64,000 nucleotides of DNA, from NCBI RefSeq assembly GCF_017813365.1, contig NZ_JAGIZA010000008.1:1-64000 (forward strand). Direction: 5' to 3'. The stretch comes from Roseomonas indoligenes. Its GTDB lineage: Bacteria; Pseudomonadota; Alphaproteobacteria; Acetobacterales; Acetobacteraceae. Positions 24,363 to 32,357 of the stretch are shown piece by piece. The notes beneath the pieces are model-generated. The model was not told the DNA's origin. It ran no database searches and was given only the letters and a program-made list of their open reading frames with translations. The translations under genes and the position numbers were made by a program. Within the stretch, counting starts at the first letter, position 1. The number at the start of each line of letters is the position of its first letter.

Positions 24363-25577
24363 CTACTCCGCCGCCACGATCCGCCCCTTCCCGTAGAGCG
24401 CCGTCCGGAAGGCGGCCTGCCCCGCGATCCCCGCCCCGGTCAGCACGATCGCCGCCGCGAGGGCTGGGTTCGATCCCAGCCCGACCAGGGCCGAGCAGAG
24501 GGCGCCGATCGCCATCTGGATGAAGCCGTAGAGGCCGGAGGCGGAGCCGGTGACGCGGGGATTAAGGCTGATGGCCTGGGTCAGCGCCGCGGGACCGGCG
24601 ATGCCGACGCAGAGGGTGAAGACGAACATGGGCAGCATGGCCGAGACCACGTTCAGGTGCCCTGTCAGCACCACCGCCAGCAAGGTGAGGGAGGCGGCCG
24701 CCCCGACCAGGCTGGCCCGGGCCAGCACGCGGTCCAGCGAGCCGCGCCGCATCAGCCGGCTGGCCAGCCAGTTCCCGATGGAGATCCCGACGACGAGGAC
24801 GCTGAGGGCGATGCCCGCCTCATGCGCCGGCCGGCCGAGCTCGTGAAAGATGAAGGGGGCGGCGCTGAAGAAGGCGTAGCCCGCCGTGGTCACGCAGCCC
24901 CCGCACACCGCGTAGCCGAGAAAGACGGGCGAGGAGGCGAGGCGGAAATAGTCCCGCACCAGGGTGGCGGCGGGCGTGGCGGCGGGCTGGCCCGTTTCCG
25001 GCAGCATGCGCCAGGTGAAGAACAGGTTGGCGACCCCCAGCAGGCACAGGATCGCCAGCACGGAGCGCCAGCCGGCCGTGGCCACCGCCGCGCTGCCCAC
25101 CAGCGGCGCTAGGCCGGGGCCGACGGTGACCATCAGATTCAGCAGCGCCAGGCGCTGCGCCGCGTCCTTCGCGCCGGAGGTGTCGCGCACGATGGCGCGG
25201 CCGAGCACCACGCCGGCGCAGCCGCCCAGTGCCTGGAACAGCCGCGCCACCACCAGCGTCTCCGCGTTCGGCGCCACCAGCGCCGCCAGCCCGGCCAGGG
25301 TGTAGAGGGAAAGGCCTGCCATCAGCACGGGCCGCCGCCCGAACCGGTCCGCCAGCGGCCCATAGATGGGCTGCCCGAGCGCGAGGCCCAGCACGTAGAG
25401 GCTGATGGTGAGCTGCAGCACCCCCTGGCTGGCGCCCAGCGCCGAGGTGGCCTCCGTCAGCGCGGGCACGAAAATGTACATCGCCACGGTGCCGCTGAAG
25501 GTCACCAGCGCCAGCAGCCAGAGCGGAACCTGCGGCCTGTTCTGGCTGCTGGGGGGCGTCTTGGGCGCGTCGCTCAT
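24363..25577 (-). CDS. MFS transporter, Bcr/CflA drug-efflux type
   Basis: 404 residues with twelve predicted membrane helices. QPIYGPLADRFGRRPVLMAG is the MFS loop 2-3 signature, and the Bcr/CflA subfamily is suggested by YIFVPALTE in helix 1 and GRAIVRDTSG after helix 4. Members export chloramphenicol, bicyclomycin or other small compounds by proton antiport. The start overlaps the MarR gene by four bases, so the regulator and pump form one unit in which MarR presumably controls both. Confidence 0.88.
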   Translation of the reverse strand: MSDAPKTPPSSQNRPQVPLWLLALVTFSGTVAMYIFVPALTEATSALGASQGVLQLTISLYVLGLALGQPIYGPLADRFGRRPVLMAGLSLYTLAGLAALVAPNAETLVVARLFQALGGCAGVVLGRAIVRDTSGAKDAAQRLALLNLMVTVGPGLAPLVGSAAVATAGWRSVLAILCLLGVANLFFTWRMLPETGQPAATPAATLVRDYFRLASSPVFLGYAVCGGCVTTAGYAFFSAAPFIFHELGRPAHEAGIALSVLVVGISIGNWLASRLMRRGSLDRVLARASLVGAAASLTLLAVVLTGHLNVVSAMLPMFVFTLCVGIAGPAALTQAISLNPRVTGSASGLYGFIQMAIGALCSALVGLGSNPALAAAIVLTGAGIAGQAAFRTALYGKGRIVAAE

Positions 25578-26044
25578 GCCGCCTGCACCTCCGGGTCCGC
25601 CAGCCAGGCCATGATCTGCGTCATCACCCGGTGCGCCGCCGCGATCTCCTCCTCCGTCAGCCCGGCCAGGGCCTCGTCCCGCATGGCGGCGGAAACCTCC
25701 TCTACCCGGGAGGCCAGGCTCCGCCCCGCCTCGGTCAGCACGATCGCCTTGGCGCGCCGGTCCGTGCCTTCCCCGCGCCGCTCCACCAGCCCCGCCCCCT
25801 CCAGGGAATCCAGCAGCCGCACGACGGAGGAGCCGTCCAGGGAGAGGGAGAGGGCCAGTTCCTTCTGCCGCATCGGCGCCGGTGCGCGGGCCAGGCGGAT
25901 CAGAGGCAGCCAGGTGGCCTCGGAGAGCCCGAACGGCTCCAGCCGTCGGTCCACGGCCCGGCGCCAGTGCCGCGCGGTTGAGGCGATTAGGGTGGGCAGG
26001 GTCGCCCGCGGGGACGTGTGCATCGCCAATAGATGGTATGTCAT
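25574..26044 (-). CDS. MarR-family transcriptional regulator
   Basis: 156 residues from the ATG at 26044; starts at 26065 and 26023 are also possible and no clear ribosome site decides. The winged helix is visible: MRQKELALSLSLDGSSVVRL is the recognition helix region and GLVERRGEGTDRRAKAIVLT the wing with the DRR motif typical of MarR. It should bind a palindromic operator as a dimer and release it on binding a small aromatic ligand. The overlapping MFS efflux gene is the obvious target. Divergent grpE begins 139 bases away. Confidence 0.88.
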   Translation of the reverse strand: MTYHLLAMHTSPRATLPTLIASTARHWRRAVDRRLEPFGLSEATWLPLIRLARAPAPMRQKELALSLSLDGSSVVRLLDSLEGAGLVERRGEGTDRRAKAIVLTEAGRSLASRVEEVSAAMRDEALAGLTEEEIAAAHRVMTQIMAWLADPEVQAA

Positions 26045-26182
26045 CGATTTATTGCGACGCAACATGTCCTGCGCTGCCGACAGCCCCGCAGGGACGGCGC
26101 AACTTGCCGCAGCGCCGCACGGACCCTAGGTGATGCGCCGAGAAACGGCCCCCATGCGGGTCAGGAAAGACCAGAACATCCG

Positions 26183-26758
26183 ATGAGCGATCCTCAGAAG
26201 CCTTCCGAAGTCGATGCCCAGCCCGGTGCCACCGCCGCACCCGAGACGCCCGATCCCGGCACCACCCCCGGCACCTCCAGCGTCGAGACTCCCGTGCCCG
26301 ACATCGCCGCGGAACTCTCCGCGATGCGTGACAAGTGGCTGCGCGCCGAGGCCGAGATGCAGAACCTCCGCAACCGCCATAAGCGCGAGCTGGAGGACGC
26401 CCGCAACTATGCCGTGACGAAGTTCGCCCGCGACGTGGCCGACGCCGCCGAGAATCTGCGTCGCGGCCTGGACGCCCTTCCCCCTACGGCGGAGGGCGAG
26501 GACTCCCCCATCGTCAAGCTGCGCGGCGGCTTCGAGGGCGTGGAGCGCGCCTTCCTCGCCATGCTGGAGCGCCACGGGGTGAAGGCCGAGGATCCCTCCG
26601 GCAAGCCCTTTGACCCGGAATTGCACCAGGCCATGGCCGAGCAGCCCGCCCCCCAGGGCGTGGAGCCCGGCACCGTCATCACGGCCTGGACGCCGGCCTG
26701 GACGATCAATGGGCGCCTGCTCAAGCCCGCCATGGTGGTCGTGGCCGGGAAGGGCTGA
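26183..26758 (+). CDS. grpE: GrpE nucleotide-exchange factor
   Basis: 191 residues from the ATG at 26183. An acidic, Pro-rich disordered N-terminus is followed by the long helix (RAEAEMQNLRNRHKRELEDA) that dimerises, and a C-terminal beta domain with PFDPELHQAMAEQP and GRLLKPAMVVVA, the GrpE signature. It releases ADP from DnaK. dnaK and dnaJ are not in the window. A composite repeat copy follows directly. Regulation by heat-shock sigma factor or HrcA/CIRCE is expected for the family, but no CIRCE element was seen in the 138-base upstream gap. Confidence 0.96.
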   Translation: MSDPQKPSEVDAQPGATAAPETPDPGTTPGTSSVETPVPDIAAELSAMRDKWLRAEAEMQNLRNRHKRELEDARNYAVTKFARDVADAAENLRRGLDALPPTAEGEDSPIVKLRGGFEGVERAFLAMLERHGVKAEDPSGKPFDPELHQAMAEQPAPQGVEPGTVITAWTPAWTINGRLLKPAMVVVAGKG

Positions 26759-26775
26759 TCCTTCGCTGACGGTCC

Positions 26776-27009
26776 ATCCCGGGGAGAGAAGAAGGAATTC
26801 TTCCTCTCCCCGGACCCCTCACCATCATCTTTTTCTAGGCTTTGGGATCTCGCGGCTGACGGTGCGCCTCGGCTCGGGGAGCCAAGGCGATGGCAAGGGC
26901 AGGATCAGGCTCTTCACGCGGAGACCCCGTGTCAGAACCCTGCCGCGGTAGCCCGATGCAGGTCCAGGAGCCTCAGGCTTCTGGCGGGGTGCAGGGGCAG
27001 AGCCCCTGC
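26776..27009 (+). repeat. Composite palindromic intergenic repeat, copy 3 (type II)
   Basis: This copy lies between grpE and the convergent polysaccharide deacetylase gene. It has the same front half as copy 1 (GAATTC hairpin from 26779, CACCATCATCTTTTTCT, a GCCTCGGCTC-type hairpin with mismatches, GGGCAGGATCA, CCCCGTGTCAG). The rear half differs: CCGCGGTAGCCCGATGCAGG, then an 8-bp hairpin at 26991-27009 (GCAGGGGC/GCCCCTGC). This rear half is shared with copy 5 at 45.4 kb, defining a second subtype. Confidence 0.8.
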
Positions 27010-27016
27010 GCTTCCT

Positions 27017-28039
27017 CTATCCCCCGACCGCGATCGCCAGCAGCCGCCGCGCCGTGCCGCGGGACACGGCCTCTAACTCCGGCACCGCGTCCGTCATCTC
27101 CCAGGCCTCGTCGAGCCGCTCCCCCAGTGGCACGGAGACGCGCCCCTGCAGCATGGCCCGCAGGCGCCGGGCGGTGACGCCGCGGTTGGCCCAGAGGAAA
27201 AAGCTGCTCATCAGGCCGAGTTCCCGGTTGGTGTGGAAGGGCTCGGCCGCGTCGATGTCGTAGGGGTGGCAGTAGGTCCAGGCCAGGGGGCCTTCCAGCC
27301 GCGCCATCATGCGGCGCAGGTCCCAGTGCGGCAGGTAGCGCAGGTACATCCCGCCCAGGGCCGGCAGGCGCAGCGGTCCGATCGCGGCCACGGGAACCGG
27401 CAGCTCCAGCAGCCCGCAGGGCCAGGCGAAGGGCCGGGCCGGGGCCGAAGGATGGTTGTAGAGGAAGCACCGCGCCGGCAGCACGGAGGAGGAATAGGCG
27501 TAGCCCGCCCCCCGCAGCACCTCCGCCGCCCATTCCGTGTCCGGGGTGAGGGAGAAGTACGGGGCGCGGAATCCCGCTACCATCTGCCCGGAGAGGTCCT
27601 GCAGCACGGTGCGGGAACGCCCGGCCTCCTCCCGCAGGGTGGCGGGGCCTATCGCGGCCAGGGCGCGGTGGGTCTGGTTGTGGCTGGCCAGCTCGTGCCC
27701 GCGCGCGGCGATGTCCCGAACCAGCCAGGGGGCCGCATCCGCTACTTCCCCGAGGACGAAGAAGGTGCCGCGCGCCCCGGCCTCGTCCAGCAGGTCCAGC
27801 AGGGCGGAGGTGGCGGCCAAATGGCGCCGGCCCGTGCGGTCGGTGGGGCTGGGCTCGATGTCCGCGGTGAAGCTGAGGCAGCGCGGCAGGCCGGCGAAGG
27901 AGGCGTCCCGCTGGGACGCGGGGGCATCGGCCGGATGTGAAACGGACGTGCTTCCCCGCAGGGGCGAGCGGGCACCGTCAGGATTGCCGTCGCCGATGTT
28001 CGTTTCCGGCCTGCCGAGGCGAGGAGGATGCGCCGTCAT
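27017..28039 (-). CDS. Polysaccharide deacetylase (NodB-like), DUF3473 type
   Basis: 340 residues. The NodB fold starts at CLSFTADIEPSPTD, where Asp is the metal/catalytic residue; RGHELASHNQTHRAL supplies the metal-binding His pair, and VAGFRAPYFSLTPDTEWAAE is the motif 3 Arg element. The C-terminal third (WTYCHPYDIDAAEP) matches the DUF3473 extension found in EPS/XrtA-linked deacetylases. It removes N- or O-acetyl groups from a glycan. The first 50 residues are low-complexity and the true start may be downstream. It is divergent from the ACP operon, with a shared control region of about 100 bases. Confidence 0.88.
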   Translation of the reverse strand: MTAHPPRLGRPETNIGDGNPDGARSPLRGSTSVSHPADAPASQRDASFAGLPRCLSFTADIEPSPTDRTGRRHLAATSALLDLLDEAGARGTFFVLGEVADAAPWLVRDIAARGHELASHNQTHRALAAIGPATLREEAGRSRTVLQDLSGQMVAGFRAPYFSLTPDTEWAAEVLRGAGYAYSSSVLPARCFLYNHPSAPARPFAWPCGLLELPVPVAAIGPLRLPALGGMYLRYLPHWDLRRMMARLEGPLAWTYCHPYDIDAAEPFHTNRELGLMSSFFLWANRGVTARRLRAMLQGRVSVPLGERLDEAWEMTDAVPELEAVSRGTARRLLAIAVGG

Positions 28040-28136
28040 GCCGAATTTTTAAGGCGCGTCACCATCCCGTGTGCTTTATCCGCATGTGATTGCCAGGACC
28101 AGGGTGGAGACGGAACGCGTGGGTGCGACGACTGCG

Positions 28137-28394
28137 ATGACGGCGCTTGAGGCGGAGGTGGCAGCCCTGATCGTCGGCGCCCTCCAGCTGGAGGTCCAGC
28201 CGGAGGAGATCGACCCGGACGCGCCCCTCTTCGGCGAGGGGCTGGGCCTGGACAGCATTGATGCGCTGGAAATGGCGCTGGCCATCTCGCGCAAGTATGG
28301 CTTCCAGCTCCGCTCCGACGACGAGCGGAACGGGCGGATCTTCGCCTCCCTGCGGAGTCTGTCCGCTCATATTGAGAAGAACCGGGCGGGGTGA
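28137..28394 (+). CDS. Acyl carrier protein
   Basis: 85 residues from the ATG at 28137; GTG codons at 28071, 28104 and 28119 offer longer versions and no ribosome site decides. GLGLDSIDALEMALAI contains the DSI phosphopantetheine attachment site, with Ser40 as the modified residue. Length and acidity fit a discrete ACP. It opens a six-domain operon and would carry acyl or polyene intermediates between the ligase, dehydratase and acyltransferase. It resembles the small ACPs (ApeE/F type) of aryl polyene clusters. A phosphopantetheinyl transferase is not visible in the window. Confidence 0.92.
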   Translation: MTALEAEVAALIVGALQLEVQPEEIDPDAPLFGEGLGLDSIDALEMALAISRKYGFQLRSDDERNGRIFASLRSLSAHIEKNRAG

Positions 28395-28951
28395 GCATGG
28401 CTGGTCCGGCTGCGGGACCGGGGCTGGGGCCGGGTCCGATGCCGGTCCTGACGCGGGAGGGGCTGGCGCGCGCGCGGCGCCGGGCGGCTTGGCGCCTGGC
28501 GCTGACGCTGCCCCTGCTCCTCGCCTGGGTCCTGCCGGCCTCGGCTTGGCCCTTCGGGCTCGGCGACTGGGTCGGGGAGGCGGAGGCCATGATTCCCGTG
28601 CTGGCCGATGCCGGCATCGCCTGGGCCTTCGCCCGCACGCTGCGCCCGGGCGCGCAGCCGCTGATCGCGGAGTACATCCGCTTCGACGAACGGCGCGATT
28701 TCCTGGCCTGCGCCGGCTACGCGCGCGGCCTGACCCTGTTCTGGGCGGTGGCCATGGCGGGGCTGGCGATGGTGGAGCTGGTGGCGGCGCTGCGCGGCGC
28801 GGATCTCGGCTGGGCGCCGGAGGGAACCCTGCTGGCCCTTTTCCTCGGCGAGCACGTGGTCCGAAGCCTGCGCTTCCCGGAAGGCGGGATCGCCTGGCCC
28901 AGCCAGACGCTCCGCGCCATCCTGCGGGCGGAGGTGGCGCGGCATGGCTGA
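28391..28951 (+). CDS. COG4648-type membrane protein of APE-like clusters
   Basis: 186 residues from a GTG that overlaps the ACP stop. It has several hydrophobic helices: LALTLPLLLAWVLPASAW, a segment around MIPVLADAGIAWAFARTL, and LFWAVAMAGLAMVELVAAL. FVLGEHV-like LGEHVVRSLRFPEGG lies near the end. Small multi-spanning proteins of this kind sit between the ACP and acyl-AMP ligase genes in aryl polyene loci (ApeG position), where they may help handle membrane-bound intermediates. Function is unproven. Its stop overlaps the ligase start by eight bases. Confidence 0.7.
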   Translation: MSMAGPAAGPGLGPGPMPVLTREGLARARRRAAWRLALTLPLLLAWVLPASAWPFGLGDWVGEAEAMIPVLADAGIAWAFARTLRPGAQPLIAEYIRFDERRDFLACAGYARGLTLFWAVAMAGLAMVELVAALRGADLGWAPEGTLLALFLGEHVVRSLRFPEGGIAWPSQTLRAILRAEVARHG

Positions 28952-30260
28952 GATCCCCTTTCTGCACCGCAGCCCCGGCGATGTCCTGTCATGGCGGGGC
29001 CGGGATCCCGTCACGGCCGGGCGCTACCTGGCCGACGTGGCGGCCCTGGCCGCGCGGCTGCCGGACGCCCCTTACGCCCTGAACCTCTGCGCGGACCGCT
29101 ACTTGGCGCTGGTGGCTTTCGGCGCGGCGCTCGCGCGCGGGCAGGTCACGCTGCTCTCGGCCGACCGTTCCCCGCACCGGCAGCGGGCGCTGGCGGCCGC
29201 CTGGCCCGGCACGGTGGCGATCGCGGACGGTGTGGAGACCGTGATCCCCGCCGTGGCGGCCGGCGCCTGGGGCGAGGGGGAGGGGGCCAACTTCGCCATC
29301 CCCGAGGATCGCGTGGCGGCCATCGGCTTCACCTCCGGCAGCACGGGGGAGCCGCAACCGCACGCGAAGCCCTGGGGCGCCCTGGCCGCCGCCGCGCGGG
29401 CCGCTGCCGCCCGTTTCGGGCTGGACGATGCCGGGAACCCCGCCACGGTGATCGGCACCGTGCCCGCCCAGCACATGTACGGCTTCGAGACGACGATGAT
29501 GCTGCCGCTGCGCGCGCCGGTGGCCGTGCATTCCGGCCCGCACTTCTACCCGGTGGAGGTGGCGGAGGCCGTGGCCGCCGCGCCGGGCCGCCGCGTGGTG
29601 GTGACCACGCCCCTCCAGCTCCGCGCCCTGGTGGCGGGCACGGTGGGCGGCGCCAGCGCCTTCATCTCCGCCACCGCCCCCCTCTCCCCGGCCCTGGCGG
29701 CGGAGGCGGAAGCCGCGCTCGGCGCGCCCGTGCTGGAGATCTACGGCGCGACGGAGATGGGCTCCATCGCCAGCCGCCGCACGGTGGAGGGCGAGGCCTG
29801 GACTCTCTACGACGGCGTGGCGCTGCGGGGGGAGGAGGCCGCGAGCGCCCTTGTGCCCGGCCTGCCCGAACCCGTGCCGCTGGCCGACCTCGTGGCACTG
29901 GAACCCGATGGCCGTTTCCGCCTGCTCGGCCGGCGCGGGGACATGGTGAAGCGCGGCGGCAAGCGCGCCTCCCTGGCCGGGTTGAACCGCGTGCTGTCGG
30001 AGATCGAGGGGGTGGAGGACGGCGTCTTCCTCGCCCCGGACGACCTGGAAGCCAATCCCGCCGCGCGCCTGGCCGCCTATGTCGTCGCCCCCGGCCGCAC
30101 GAGCGGGGAGATCGTGGCCGCGCTGCGCCAACGGGTGGAGGCGGTCTTCCTGCCCCGCCCCGTGGTGCTGGTGGACCGCCTGCCCCGCGACGCCGTCGGC
30201 AAGATCACCCGCCGCGGCCTGGAATCCCTGCGCGACGAGGCGAAGGGACGGGAAAGGTGA
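28944..30260 (+). CDS. AMP-dependent acyl/aryl ligase (ApeH-like)
   Basis: 438 residues, shorter than the 500-600 usual for acyl-CoA synthetases, as in the APE-type ligases. The P-loop-like motif is FTSGSTGEPQPH (about residues 129-140). The A5 motif is EIYGATEMGSIASRRT. The A8 hinge region is RGDMVKRGGKRA, and the A10 lysine lies in RDAVGKITRRGL. It would adenylate a carboxylic acid and load it onto the ACP encoded two genes upstream. Substrate specificity cannot be read from sequence. Both ends overlap neighbours (ATG within the membrane-protein gene, GTGA at the end), showing tight coupling. Confidence 0.9.
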   Translation: MAEIPFLHRSPGDVLSWRGRDPVTAGRYLADVAALAARLPDAPYALNLCADRYLALVAFGAALARGQVTLLSADRSPHRQRALAAAWPGTVAIADGVETVIPAVAAGAWGEGEGANFAIPEDRVAAIGFTSGSTGEPQPHAKPWGALAAAARAAAARFGLDDAGNPATVIGTVPAQHMYGFETTMMLPLRAPVAVHSGPHFYPVEVAEAVAAAPGRRVVVTTPLQLRALVAGTVGGASAFISATAPLSPALAAEAEAALGAPVLEIYGATEMGSIASRRTVEGEAWTLYDGVALRGEEAASALVPGLPEPVPLADLVALEPDGRFRLLGRRGDMVKRGGKRASLAGLNRVLSEIEGVEDGVFLAPDDLEANPAARLAAYVVAPGRTSGEIVAALRQRVEAVFLPRPVVLVDRLPRDAVGKITRRGLESLRDEAKGRER

Positions 30261-30565
30261 GCGACGGCCCCTGGACCGCCCGCTTCCGCGTGCCGGCGGA
30301 CCATCCCTGCCTGCCCGGCCACTTCCCCGGCCGCCCCGTGGTGCCGGGCGTGGTGCTGCTGGATCATGTGATGCAAGCAGCGCAGGCCGCCGGGCTGGCA
30401 GGCGCGGGTCCGGGTGCCACCGCGCGCCTGCCCGCCGCCAAGTTCCTGCGCCCCGTCGGCCCGGAGGAGGAGGTGGAGCTGACCTTGCGCCGCACCGCCA
30501 CCGGCCGCCTGGCCTTCGCCGGAAGCGTCGCCGGCACCCCGGCCTTCCAGGGCGAGCTGGCGTGA
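30257..30565 (+). CDS. Hot-dog-fold 3-hydroxyacyl-ACP dehydratase-like protein (ApeI-like)
   Basis: 102 residues from a GTG overlapping the ligase stop (GTGA). HPCLPGHFPGRPVVPGVVLL is the FabA/FabZ-type active-site region with the catalytic His; RLPAAKFLRPVGPEEEVEL follows as in ApeI/FabZ. It would dehydrate 3-hydroxyacyl-ACP intermediates. It is a little shorter than FabZ (about 150), as expected for the APE-cluster version. There is no ketosynthase or ketoreductase beside it, so it must work with enzymes encoded elsewhere. The next gene again overlaps (GTGA). Confidence 0.88.
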   Translation: MSDGPWTARFRVPADHPCLPGHFPGRPVVPGVVLLDHVMQAAQAAGLAGAGPGATARLPAAKFLRPVGPEEEVELTLRRTATGRLAFAGSVAGTPAFQGELA

Positions 30566-32058
30566 GCTGGAAATCCCAGCGCGAGCGCGGCGGCGCGGCG
30601 CTGCAGCTCATGGCCTGGATCGCCCGCTGCGCCGGCTGGCACCTCTCCTACGCGCTGCTCTTCCCCGTCACCGCCTATTTCCTCCTCTCCGCCCCCGCGC
30701 GGCAGAAGGAGGCGATGCGCCGCTTCCAGCGCCGGGCTCTGGGGCGCGCGCCGGGCTGGCGCGACCTCTGGCGGCCCTACTTTGCCTTTGCTGCCACCAT
30801 GCTCGACCGCGTCTACCTCCTGCGCGGCGAGACCCGGGGCTTCGAGATCACCACCTCCGGCCTGGACATGCTGGACGCCCGCATCGCGGAAGGGCGGGGC
30901 TGCGTGCTGCTGGGCGCCCATCTCGGCAGCTTCACCGCCATGCGGGCGCTGGCGGACGAGGGCAACGGCCACGGGGGCTGCCCCGTGGAGGTGATGGCCT
31001 TCATGTACGAGGATAACGCGGCCCGCGCGAACGCCGTCTTCTCCGCCCTCTCGGCCGAGAAGGCGCGGCTGGTGGTGCCACTCGGCCGCCCGGATTCCAT
31101 GCTGCGGGCGAAGGAGTGCCTGGAGCGCGGCGGCCTCGTCGGCATCCTGGCCGACCGTCGCCCCGCCGTGGGGGAAGACCGGGTGGTGATCGTGCCCTTC
31201 CTCGGCGTCCCCGCCCCCATGCCGGCGGGCCCGCATATCCTTGCGGCCGTGCTCGGCGCCCCCGTGATGCTGGCCTTCGGCATCTGGAAGGGGCCGCGCC
31301 GCTACGAGATCCGCTTCGAGCCCTTCGCCGACCGCCTGGTGCTGAACCGCCGGACGCGGGAGGAGGACCTGTGCGCCAGCGCCGCCCGCTACGCCGCCGC
31401 GCTGGAGCGCGTGGCCCGCGCCCATCCTGGCAACTGGTTCAACTTCTACGACTTCTGGGAGGAGATGTCCGAACCCGCCGCCCCCGCGCCCCGCCTCCTC
31501 CGCCGGGCCGCCCTGTGCCTGCCCTTCCTCGCTGCCTCTATCCCTGCATCGGCTCAACCGGGCGGGCTGGAGGCGGTGATGGCCGCCCTGGCCGCCGTGC
31601 GCCGGACCGAGGCCGAATTCGAGGAGCGCAAGGAGATCGCCGGGCTCGCCGACACCCTGCCCAGCCGCGGCACCCTCCTCTGGCAGGCCCCCTCCACCCT
31701 GGAGAAGCGGGTCGTGGAGCCCTTCGCCGAGCGCGTCACCGTCTCCGGAAACCGCGTGGTGTATGAGCGCGACGGACGCGAGCGGCAGGAGGTGAACCTG
31801 GAGCAGGCGCCGGAGGTGCGCGCCCTGGTGGAGGCCATCCGCTCCACCCTCGCCGGCGACCTCCCCACCCTGCTCCGCTTCTGGAAGGCCGACTTCGAGG
31901 GCAATCCGGACAACTGGACCATCCATCTCACGCCCCTCTCCGTCCGGGTCATGGCGGTGGTGCAGCGCGTGATCATCCACGGCCGCGGCGGCGCCATCTC
32001 GCGGTTCGAGACGGTGGGGAACGAATCTTCGGTGATGGAGATCAGGACGCTGCGGTGA
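30562..32058 (+). CDS. Lysophospholipid/lipid A-type acyltransferase fused in frame to a LolA-like domain
   Basis: 498 residues without an interrupting stop, from a GTG overlapping the dehydratase gene. Residues 1-300 are an LpxL/HtrB-type acyltransferase: LLGAHLGSFTAMRAL gives the H-x4-D-like catalytic region (here H followed by LGSF), and the normal family ending WFNFYDFWE is complete. Directly after it, residues about 302-330 read as a Sec signal peptide (LLRRAALCLPFLAASIPASA), then a LolA-like outer-membrane carrier domain to the end. An ATG at 31465 preceded by GGAGGAG could start the LolA part separately. Either a true membrane-spanning fusion or two proteins from overlapping translation is possible. 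Confidence 0.8.
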   Translation: MSWKSQRERGGAALQLMAWIARCAGWHLSYALLFPVTAYFLLSAPARQKEAMRRFQRRALGRAPGWRDLWRPYFAFAATMLDRVYLLRGETRGFEITTSGLDMLDARIAEGRGCVLLGAHLGSFTAMRALADEGNGHGGCPVEVMAFMYEDNAARANAVFSALSAEKARLVVPLGRPDSMLRAKECLERGGLVGILADRRPAVGEDRVVIVPFLGVPAPMPAGPHILAAVLGAPVMLAFGIWKGPRRYEIRFEPFADRLVLNRRTREEDLCASAARYAAALERVARAHPGNWFNFYDFWEEMSEPAAPAPRLLRRAALCLPFLAASIPASAQPGGLEAVMAALAAVRRTEAEFEERKEIAGLADTLPSRGTLLWQAPSTLEKRVVEPFAERVTVSGNRVVYERDGRERQEVNLEQAPEVRALVEAIRSTLAGDLPTLLRFWKADFEGNPDNWTIHLTPLSVRVMAVVQRVIIHGRGGAISRFETVGNESSVMEIRTLR

Positions 32059-32083
32059 TGCCACGGCCCTTCTTGGGCTGGCG

Positions 32084-32336
32084 GTCTGTCCCGGGGAGAG
32101 AAGAAGGAATTCTTCCTCTCCCCGGACCCCTCACCATCATCTTTTTCTTCGTGCTGGTCTGGCTCGGATGACGGTGCGCCTCGGGTCCATGACCCGAGGC
32201 GGCTGCAAGGGCAGGATTAAGGTGCCCCACGCAGAAACCCCGTGTCAGGACGGCGCGGGCGGCAGCCAGACGGGGATCCAAGGGCCTCAGGCCCTTGGCG
32301 GGGGTTCCAGGGGGCGGCGCCCCCTGGCTCCGGACC
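32084..32336 (+). repeat. Composite palindromic intergenic repeat, copy 4 (type I)
   Basis: This fills most of the 299-base gap between the convergent acyltransferase-LolA gene and the PLD gene. It is close to copy 1: the hairpin from 32091, CACCATCATCTTTTTCTTC, a perfect GCCTCGGGTC/GACCCGAGGC hairpin at 32178-32200, TGCAAGGGCAGGATTAA, the CCCCGTGTCAGGACGGCG block, AAGGGCCT/AGGCCCTT (32280-32296), and the closing 9-bp GC hairpin at 32307-32327. Confidence 0.85.
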
Positions 32337-32357
32337 CATCAGAACAGGCCCCGCACC

